A stretch of 64,000 bases of DNA from Streptomyces venezuelae ATCC 10712 (lineage in GTDB: Bacteria; Actinomycetota; Actinomycetes; Streptomycetales; Streptomycetaceae), in contig NZ_CP029197.1 of NCBI RefSeq assembly GCF_008639165.1, positions 5,522,001-5,586,000 on the forward strand, read 5' to 3'. A model generated the notes under the pieces. It was not told where the DNA came from. It was given only the letters and a program-made list of their open reading frames with translations, and ran no database searches. This document shows, one piece after another, positions 58,300 through 64,000 of the stretch (positions are counted from its first letter, which is position 1; each line of letters begins with the position of its first letter). A program made the translations under genes and the position numbers.

Positions 58300-59796
58300 A
58301 TGACGGACAACATCATCAAGCTCACCGCGGCCGAGATCGCCGGGAAGATCGCCGCCGGCGAGCTGACCGCCGTCGAGGTCACCGAGGCGCACCTCGCCCG
58401 CATCGAGGCCGTCGACGAGAAGGTCCACGCCTTCCTGCACGTCGACCGTGAGGGCGCGCTCGCCCAGGCCCGTGCCGTCGACGAGAAGCGCGCCCGCGGC
58501 GAGAAGCTCGGCCCGCTCGCCGGTGTGCCGCTCGCGCTCAAGGACATCTTCACCACCGCCGGCATGCCGACGACCGTGGGCTCGAAGATCCTCGAGGGCT
58601 GGATCCCGCCGTACGACGCGACCCTGGTCAAGAACCTGAAGGCCGCCGACGTCGTCATCCTCGGCAAGACCAACATGGACGAGTTCGCGATGGGCTCCTC
58701 GACGGAGAACAGCGCGTACGGCCCGACCGGCAACCCCTGGGACCTGACCCGGATCCCCGGCGGCTCCGGCGGCGGCTCCTCGGCCGCCCTCGCCGCGTAC
58801 GAGGCCCCGCTGGCCATCGGCACGGACACCGGCGGTTCGATCCGCCAGCCCGCCGCCGTCACCGGCACCGTCGGCGTCAAGCCGACCTACGGCGGCGTCT
58901 CCCGCTACGGCATGGTGGCCTTCTCGTCCTCCCTCGACCAGGGCGGCCCCTGCGCCCGTACGGTCCTGGACGCGGCGCTCCTGCACGAGGCCATCGCCGG
59001 GCACGACCCGCTCGACTCGACCTCCATCGACGCCCCGGTCCCGCCGGTCGTCGAGGCCGCCCGCAACGGCTCGGTCGCCGGCATGCGCGTCGGCGTCGTC
59101 AAGCAGTTCCGCGGCGAGGGCTACCAGGCCGGTGTCGTGCAGCGCTTCGACGAGTCCGTCGAGCTGCTGAAGTCGCTCGGTGCCGAGATCGTCGAGCTGG
59201 ACTGCCCGACCTTCGACCTCGCCCTGTCGGCGTACTACCTGATCGCGCCGTCCGAGTGCTCCTCGAACCTGGCCCGCTTCGACGCCATGCGCTACGGCCT
59301 GCGGGTCGGCGACGACGGCACCCGTTCGGCCGAGGACGTCACCGCCCTCACCCGTGAGGCCGGCTTCGGCGACGAGGTCAAGCGCCGCATCATCCTCGGT
59401 ACGTACGCGCTGAGCTCCGGCTACTACGACGCGTACTACGGCTCGGCGCAGAAGGTCCGGACCCTCATCACCCGCGAGTTCGAGAAGGCCTTCGAGGACG
59501 TGGACGTGATCGTCTCCCCGACGACCCCCACCACCGCCTTCCCGATCGGCGAGCGCGCCGACGACCCGATGGCGATGTACCTCGCGGACCTGTGCACCAT
59601 CCCGACCAACCTGGCCGGCAACGCCGCCATGTCGCTGCCCTGCGGCCTGGCGCCCGAGGACGGTCTGCCGGTCGGCCTGCAGATCATCGCTCCCGCCATG
59701 AAGGACGACCGGCTGTACAAGGTCGGCGCCGCCGTCGAGGCCGCCTTCGTGGAAAAGTGGGGGCACCCGCTGCTTGAGGAGGCTCCGTCGCTGTGA
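58300..59796 (+). CDS. gatA: Glutamyl-tRNA(Gln) amidotransferase subunit A
   Basis: A 498-residue amidase-signature enzyme that releases ammonia from glutamine for transamidation of Glu-tRNA(Gln). The catalytic triad is visible: Lys in PLALKDIF, Ser in GGSGGGSSAAL, and the nucleophile Ser in GTDTGGSIRQPAA. It starts 6 bp after gatC. Confidence 0.97.
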   Translation: MTDNIIKLTAAEIAGKIAAGELTAVEVTEAHLARIEAVDEKVHAFLHVDREGALAQARAVDEKRARGEKLGPLAGVPLALKDIFTTAGMPTTVGSKILEGWIPPYDATLVKNLKAADVVILGKTNMDEFAMGSSTENSAYGPTGNPWDLTRIPGGSGGGSSAALAAYEAPLAIGTDTGGSIRQPAAVTGTVGVKPTYGGVSRYGMVAFSSSLDQGGPCARTVLDAALLHEAIAGHDPLDSTSIDAPVPPVVEAARNGSVAGMRVGVVKQFRGEGYQAGVVQRFDESVELLKSLGAEIVELDCPTFDLALSAYYLIAPSECSSNLARFDAMRYGLRVGDDGTRSAEDVTALTREAGFGDEVKRRIILGTYALSSGYYDAYYGSAQKVRTLITREFEKAFEDVDVIVSPTTPTTAFPIGERADDPMAMYLADLCTIPTNLAGNAAMSLPCGLAPEDGLPVGLQIIAPAMKDDRLYKVGAAVEAAFVEKWGHPLLEEAPSL

Positions 59797-60035
59797 GTGC
59801 CATGGCAAAGAAGGCCAAGAACTTCAAGAAGTCCAAGACCGGCGTCTACGTGTCGCTCGCGACGACCGCGTTCGGCGCGATCAGTGTCGCGAAGCAGGCC
59901 AAGCTGGCCCGCAACGACCACGACATGCTGCGGCTGATCGACTCCGCCGTGTCCGCCGCCGCCATCGTTACCGGCCTGGCGATCCTCTACCGGGAGCTCA
60001 AGCGCCTGGGCGACGACGACGTCCTGCTGGGCTGA
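59793..60035 (+). CDS. Small conserved membrane protein in the gat cluster
   Basis: An 80-residue protein. A Lys-rich N-terminus (AKKAKNFKKSKTG) is followed by two hydrophobic stretches (VYVSLATTAFGAISVA and SAVSAAAIVTGLAILYREL). GTG 59793 overlaps the gatA stop (GTGA) and has GAGGAGG at ten bases; ATG 59802 is less well placed. Its coupled position between gatA and gatB suggests a linked role or simply shared expression. No function is known to me. Confidence 0.8.
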   Translation: MSAMAKKAKNFKKSKTGVYVSLATTAFGAISVAKQAKLARNDHDMLRLIDSAVSAAAIVTGLAILYRELKRLGDDDVLLG

Positions 60036-60051
60036 GAGGGAAAGTCTCACC

Positions 60052-61563
60052 GTGACTGTCACTGAACTGCTGTCGTACGAAGCGGCACTCGCCGAGTACG
60101 ACCCCGTCATGGGCCTCGAGGTCCATGTCGAGCTCGGCACCAAGACGAAGATGTTCTGCGGCTGCTCGACCGAGCTGGGCGCGGAGCCGAACTCGCAGAC
60201 CTGCCCGACCTGCCTGGGTCTGCCGGGCTCGCTGCCCGTCGTCAACGCGATCGGCGTCGAGTCCGCCATCAAGATCGGCCTCGCGCTGCACTGCGAGATC
60301 GCCGAGTGGTGCCGCTTCGCCCGGAAGAACTACTTCTATCCGGACATGCCGAAGAACTTCCAGACCTCCCAGTACGACGAGCCGATCGCCTTCAACGGCT
60401 ACCTGGACGTCCAGCTGGAGGACGGCGAGGTCTTCCGCGTGGAGATCGAGCGCGCCCACATGGAGGAGGACACCGGCAAGTCGCTGCACGTCGGCGGCGC
60501 CACCGGCCGTATCCACGGCGCGTCCCACTCGCTGCTCGACTACAACCGGGCCGGCATCCCGCTCATCGAGATCGTCACCAAGCCGATCGAGGGCGCGGGC
60601 GAGCGGGCCCCCGAGGTCGCCAAGGCGTACGTCGCCGAGCTCCGCGAGCTGATCCGTGCGCTCGGCGTGTCCGAGGCGCGCATGGACAAGGGCCAGATGC
60701 GCTGCGACGTGAACCTGTCGCTGCGCCCGCACGGCACCAAGACCTTCGGCACCCGCTCGGAGACGAAGAACGTCAACTCGCTCCGTTCGGTGGAGCGCGC
60801 GGCCCGCTTCGAGATCCAGCGTCACGCCGCGGTGCTGTCGTCCGGCGGCTCGATCGTGCAGGAGACCCGTCACTTCCACGAGGACGACGGCTCCACCACC
60901 TCCGGCCGCATCAAGGACAACGCCGAGGACTACCGGTACTTCCCGGAGCCCGACCTGGTTCCCGTCGCCCCGGCCCGCGAGTGGGTCGAGGAGCTGCGGG
61001 GCGGTCTGCCCGAGCTGCCGCGGGTGCGCCGCAACCGGCTGCGTGAGGAGTGGGCCGTCTCCGAGCAGGAGATGCAGTCCATCCTGAACGCGGGCGCGGT
61101 CGACGCGATCGTCGCGACCACCGAGGCGGGCGCGGACGCGGCGTCGGCGCGGAAGTGGTGGATGGGCGAGCTGGCCCGCAACGCCAACGAGAAGGGCGTC
61201 TCCCTCGAGGAGCTGCCCATCAGCCCGGCGGACGTGGCCCGGGTCTCGGCCCTGGTGGCCGGCGGCGACCTCAACGACAAGCTGGCCCGTCAGGTCATCG
61301 AGGGCGTCCTCGCCGGCGAGGGCACCCCGGACGAGGTCGTCGAGAAGCGCGGTCTGAAGGTCGTCTCCGACGACGGCGCGCTCGGCACGGCGGTCGAGGA
61401 GGCCATCGCGGGCAACGCCGCGATCGCCGACAAGATCCGCGGCGGCAAGGTCGCCGCGGTCGGCGCCCTGGTCGGCGCGGTCATGAAGGCCACCCGTGGC
61501 CAGGCGGACGCGGCGAAGGTCAAGGACCTGATCCTGGAGAAGCTGGGCGTCAGCGAGGGCTGA
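60052..61563 (+). CDS. gatB: Asp/Glu-tRNA amidotransferase subunit B
   Basis: A 503-residue tRNA-binding kinase subunit: VMGLEVHVELGTKTKMFCGC, NPQTCPVCLG-like SQTCPTCLGLPGSLPVVN, YPDMPKNFQTSQYDEPIA, and the C-terminal YqeY/tail domain. It phosphorylates and amidates Glu-tRNA(Gln) using ammonia from GatA. A strong terminator follows 24 bases after the stop. Confidence 0.97.
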   Translation: MTVTELLSYEAALAEYDPVMGLEVHVELGTKTKMFCGCSTELGAEPNSQTCPTCLGLPGSLPVVNAIGVESAIKIGLALHCEIAEWCRFARKNYFYPDMPKNFQTSQYDEPIAFNGYLDVQLEDGEVFRVEIERAHMEEDTGKSLHVGGATGRIHGASHSLLDYNRAGIPLIEIVTKPIEGAGERAPEVAKAYVAELRELIRALGVSEARMDKGQMRCDVNLSLRPHGTKTFGTRSETKNVNSLRSVERAARFEIQRHAAVLSSGGSIVQETRHFHEDDGSTTSGRIKDNAEDYRYFPEPDLVPVAPAREWVEELRGGLPELPRVRRNRLREEWAVSEQEMQSILNAGAVDAIVATTEAGADAASARKWWMGELARNANEKGVSLEELPISPADVARVSALVAGGDLNDKLARQVIEGVLAGEGTPDEVVEKRGLKVVSDDGALGTAVEEAIAGNAAIADKIRGGKVAAVGALVGAVMKATRGQADAAKVKDLILEKLGVSEG

Positions 61564-61586
61564 TCCCCTTCCCGTACGCACACGAG

Positions 61587-61625
61587 GGCGGCCCGCACCG
61601 GAGGATTCCGGTGCGGGCCGCTCTC
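61587..61625 (+). terminator. Terminator hairpin after gatB
   Basis: A perfect 14-bp stem (61589-61602 with 61607-61620) and 4-base loop, followed by CTCTCAT. Confidence 0.85.
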
Positions 61626-61654
61626 ATATGTGTCCTCCGACGAGCGCGAGACTG

Positions 61655-63355
61655 CTACGAGCGCGGGACCACGACCACCGCGTTGCTCACCGCGCGCTCG
61701 TGCGACGCGGTGTCGGACCACTGGTCGCGGGGCCGGTTGTAGAGGGTGTTCTCCACCATGAGGGTGGTGTCACCGCCGCTGCCGAGCCCGACGGCGTCGC
61801 GCGCGCCCAGCCACTCCATCACCCGGGCGGCCTCGGGCAGCGTCACGCCGACGCCGGCCCCCGGGTTCCGTCCGTCGATGGTGACGAGCATGAGGTGGCC
61901 CTCCGGGGAGATCCCGGCGAGGGTGCGCGGGTGGCGGGCGGTGAGCGCGCCGCTGGGGCGGCAGCCGCCGGCGGGCGCGGGCAGGGCGCAGGCGACGTGC
62001 GCCATGCCGTTGGCGGCGGGGTTGAGCCACACCTGGCCGTCCCGCATCAGCGCGGGCGTGCCGGCTCCGACGGCGGAGAGCGTGGGCGCGGTGACCGGGG
62101 TCCCCGCCGTGTCGGTGACGGTGGTGTGCGGGGTGACCCTGTCCCCGGGCTTGAGGGTCCGCAGCCATTCCCTGCCCTTGCCGATGCCCTGGAGGACGCG
62201 TCCGCCCGCCGGTATCGGGCCGGGGGCGTCGCGGAGGGAGAGGACATCCCAGTTGCCGTTCATGACGACCTCGGTGACGGGCGTGCCCGCCCACTCCTTC
62301 GCGGGTGCGGGCGTGGTGGTACCCCATTCGGGCCGGAAGACGACGATCTCGTTCGGGTCGTAGCAGATGCCGTTGCGCCAGGGGTCGAGGCGCGGCACGT
62401 TCCCCAGGCTGGCGGTCTTCCGGAAGTCGTCGCCGACGCCTCCGCAGCCGAGGATCTGGCCCGCGACGCGGTTGACGCCGTCGACGTCCCGCTCGGTCTT
62501 GTCGGGCGCGGTGATCCAGGTCCGGGACTTCACCTCGGTGATGCGGTGTCCGCCGCCCGCGGCGTTCAGGAGGAGGGCGGTGCGCCCGTTGTTGGGGGAG
62601 CCGAGCAGGACGTTGTTCTTCATGTAGAGGCCTTGGGGGACGCCCTCGTGGCCCGTGAACGCGGTGTTGTTGATGGAGTCGATGTCGAATTCGGTGCCGT
62701 TGACGGCGGCCAGCGCCCCGGCGGCCGCGGAGAGCTGCCGTACGGTCTCGGAGCCGGAGACGTTCGTGCCGTGCTCGGTGCGCAGGTCGACCTGGGCGTC
62801 GGGCCGGACGGTGATGACCCGGATCTGCCAGGGGCCACGGCTGTCGGCGTTCGTCTCGGCTGTGTACAGGGTGCGCGAGTCGGCGAACCCCTTGGTCTTC
62901 AGCTCCTCCTGGAGGGCCTTGGCCTCCGTCGCGGTGGCGTACGAGCCGACGTGGACGCCGTAGAACGTCTGGGCGTACGTGTCGGCGGTGGCGGGGGAGT
63001 CGAGGGGCACGACCCGTGCGTCCCCGTACCCGGCGGTCCGCAGCCTCTCCGCGAGGGCGGTGGCGGTGGTCTTGCCCGTGGTCACCTCCTGCCCGTCGTC
63101 GTACCGCACCCAGACCGTCCACACGTCGTTCGCCGCGCCCTGGGTGAACACCCGGTAGGTGACGCCGGGGGCCAGTTCCTTGGACCCGGTCTTCGGCGCC
63201 GAGTGGTCGCCCAGCGGGAAGACCGCGCCGAGCGGGGGGTGGTCGGGGGTGGGTTCGGCCGTGGCCGGGGTGGTGAGCTGGAGGGACGAGGCGACGAGAA
63301 GCACGGCGCCGGCGCGCGCGGCCCTCCGGGACAGGGGGGAGGAAGATCGAATCAC
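61655..63355 (-). CDS. Secreted phosphodiester glycosidase-family (NAGPA) protein with SPOR-like repeats
   Basis: A protein of about 566 residues. A signal peptide (AGAVLLVASSLQ, cleavage near TAEP) leads to two SPOR-like segments of about 70 residues: VWTVWVRYDDGQEVTTGKTTATALAERLRTAGYGDARVVPL and FYGVHVGSYATATEAKALQEELKTKGFADSR. The C-terminal half is the NAGPA-like phosphodiester glycosidase domain (AAVNGTEFDIDS, GRTALLL, TLAGISPEGHLMLVTIDGRNPGAGVGVTLPEAARVMEWLGARDAVGLGSGGDTTLMV). It probably acts on cell-wall or exopolysaccharide phosphodiesters. The start is uncertain: no strong ribosome binding site at GTG 63355. Confidence 0.8.
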   Translation of the reverse strand: MIRSSSPLSRRAARAGAVLLVASSLQLTTPATAEPTPDHPPLGAVFPLGDHSAPKTGSKELAPGVTYRVFTQGAANDVWTVWVRYDDGQEVTTGKTTATALAERLRTAGYGDARVVPLDSPATADTYAQTFYGVHVGSYATATEAKALQEELKTKGFADSRTLYTAETNADSRGPWQIRVITVRPDAQVDLRTEHGTNVSGSETVRQLSAAAGALAAVNGTEFDIDSINNTAFTGHEGVPQGLYMKNNVLLGSPNNGRTALLLNAAGGGHRITEVKSRTWITAPDKTERDVDGVNRVAGQILGCGGVGDDFRKTASLGNVPRLDPWRNGICYDPNEIVVFRPEWGTTTPAPAKEWAGTPVTEVVMNGNWDVLSLRDAPGPIPAGGRVLQGIGKGREWLRTLKPGDRVTPHTTVTDTAGTPVTAPTLSAVGAGTPALMRDGQVWLNPAANGMAHVACALPAPAGGCRPSGALTARHPRTLAGISPEGHLMLVTIDGRNPGAGVGVTLPEAARVMEWLGARDAVGLGSGGDTTLMVENTLYNRPRDQWSDTASHERAVSNAVVVVPRS

Positions 63356-63400
63356 GGGAACTAGACACACGGCCGGGGCACAGGGTTGCCCCGGCCGGCG

Positions 63401-63643
63401 TCAGTTCGCCGCGCCGACGAAGGCGTCCCAGGCGGTGGGGGAGACGGTGAAGACGGGGCTGGTCTCCCCGAGCTTGGAGTCCCGGACGTGCACGGCGGCG
63501 GGGTGGGCGGCCACCTCGACGCAAGCGCCGCCCTCGCTGCCGCTGTAGCTCGACTTGCGCCAGTCGTAGGCGACTTCGAGGCAGGCGCCGCCCTCGTCGC
63601 CGCTGTAGCTGGACTTGAACCACGAAAGTGCTGCTGCGCTCAT
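63401..63643 (-). CDS. DUF397 domain protein with duplicated motif
   Basis: An 80-residue protein of the actinobacterial DUF397 family, almost always next to an XRE-type regulator with a DUF5753 domain, as here. The family motif is present twice: FKSSYSGDEGGACLEVA (residues 9-25) and RKSSYSGSEGGACVEVA (about 29-45). This indicates an internal duplication of the N-terminal half. The C-terminus (VHVRDSKLG...FTVSPTAWDAFVGAA) is typical. Its ATG overlaps the stop of the regulator gene (ATGA). Confidence 0.88.
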   Translation of the reverse strand: MSAAALSWFKSSYSGDEGGACLEVAYDWRKSSYSGSEGGACVEVAAHPAAVHVRDSKLGETSPVFTVSPTAWDAFVGAAN

Positions 63644-64000
63644 GTCACTCCTGCCAGGCGTTCCAGCAGGCCCATGGTGTCCTCGGGTGTCAGGGCCTGT
63701 GACCGCAGCATTCCATACTTGGCCTGGAGGATGCCGACCTCGTCGGGGTCGTCGATGAGGAAGCTGACGCGCTGCCCTTCGATGTAGGCGACGTGCTCGT
63801 GGGCGGGCGTCTCGATGAGCACCATGGGCCCGTTGAGCCCCGCGTGTGTGGTCCGCGACTTCGGGATGATCTGGAGGGCGAGGAAGGGGAGTTCGGCCAT
63901 CTCACGCAGGTGGAGGACCTGCCCCCGCAGCACCTCGCGTCCGCCGATGGGCTGCTCCAGGATGGATTCGTTGAGCAGGAAGGACATCATCGGCGGCCAC
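63640..64000 (-). CDS. XRE-family regulator, DUF5753 domain (partial)
   Basis: The C-terminal part of a helix-turn-helix regulator whose N-terminal HTH lies beyond the right edge. The visible 119 residues match DUF5753: LLNESILEQPIGGREVLRGQVLHLREMAELPFLALQIIP, GPMVLIETPAHEHVAYIEGQ and LQAKYGMLRSQALTPEDTMGLLERL. It forms the usual regulator-DUF397 pair, which has been linked to developmental control in streptomycetes (WhiJ-type loci). Confidence 0.85.
   Translation of the reverse strand, partial: WPPMMSFLLNESILEQPIGGREVLRGQVLHLREMAELPFLALQIIPKSRTTHAGLNGPMVLIETPAHEHVAYIEGQRVSFLIDDPDEVGILQAKYGMLRSQALTPEDTMGLLERLAGVT

Overview
The window is high-GC actinobacterial chromosome, almost certainly Streptomyces. 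The signs are strong third-position GC bias, many GTG starts, a run of conserved housekeeping genes (glycine cleavage operon, ligA, gatCAB, mnmA), a c-di-GMP protein of the RmdB type between ligA and gatC, and the DUF397/XRE pair at the right edge. No tRNA, rRNA, CRISPR array or insertion sequence was seen.

Layout. 1-5.4 kb: end of an L,D-transpeptidase, a crotonase, an anti-sigma-type ATPase, two lipoproteins (a deacetylase-like protein and a beta-propeller), an EF-hand protein and a CopD-like membrane protein. 5.7-29.4 kb: an accessory natural-product region. 29.5-31.3 kb: an FAD monooxygenase and a small secreted protein. 31.3-36.0 kb: gcvT-gcvH-glyA-sdaA on the minus strand behind a tandem glycine riboswitch. 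36.2-45.3 kb: a P-loop kinase-like protein, two SseB-family proteins and a five-gene oligopeptide ABC transporter. 45.3-64 kb: TRIC channel, thioesterase, cysteine desulfurase, amidase, mnmA, hydrolase, LOG-like protein, SDR, MetE-like enzyme, ligA, GGDEF-EAL protein, gatC-gatA-small membrane protein-gatB, a secreted phosphodiester glycosidase-like protein, and DUF397/XRE.

The main discovery is a thiopeptide-type RiPP cluster joined to a 3-amino-4-hydroxybenzoate (3,4-AHBA) operon. The plus strand encodes a SagB-type azoline dehydrogenase, two short precursor peptides with an identical 18-residue core (SSGSIGTSSSSSSTCSAC), a divergent SpaB_C-like protein (candidate pyridine synthase), a LanB-type glutamylation protein, an RRE/ThiF-like partner, a YcaO cyclodehydratase, a second nitroreductase-like protein and a canonical SpaB_C elimination protein. 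Divergently, four genes encode a Tat-exported multicopper oxidase, an AMP-forming ligase, and homologues of GriI and GriH, the pair that makes 3,4-AHBA from aspartate semialdehyde and dihydroxyacetone phosphate. The inferred product is a Ser-rich azole/dehydroalanine macrocycle carrying an aminophenol acyl group that may then be oxidised outside the cell. I know of no described thiopeptide with this moiety. Two LuxR-type regulators (one with a pseudo-receiver), a truncated SDR-like protein, a tiny secreted peptide, an orphan membrane protein and an ABC exporter complete the region.
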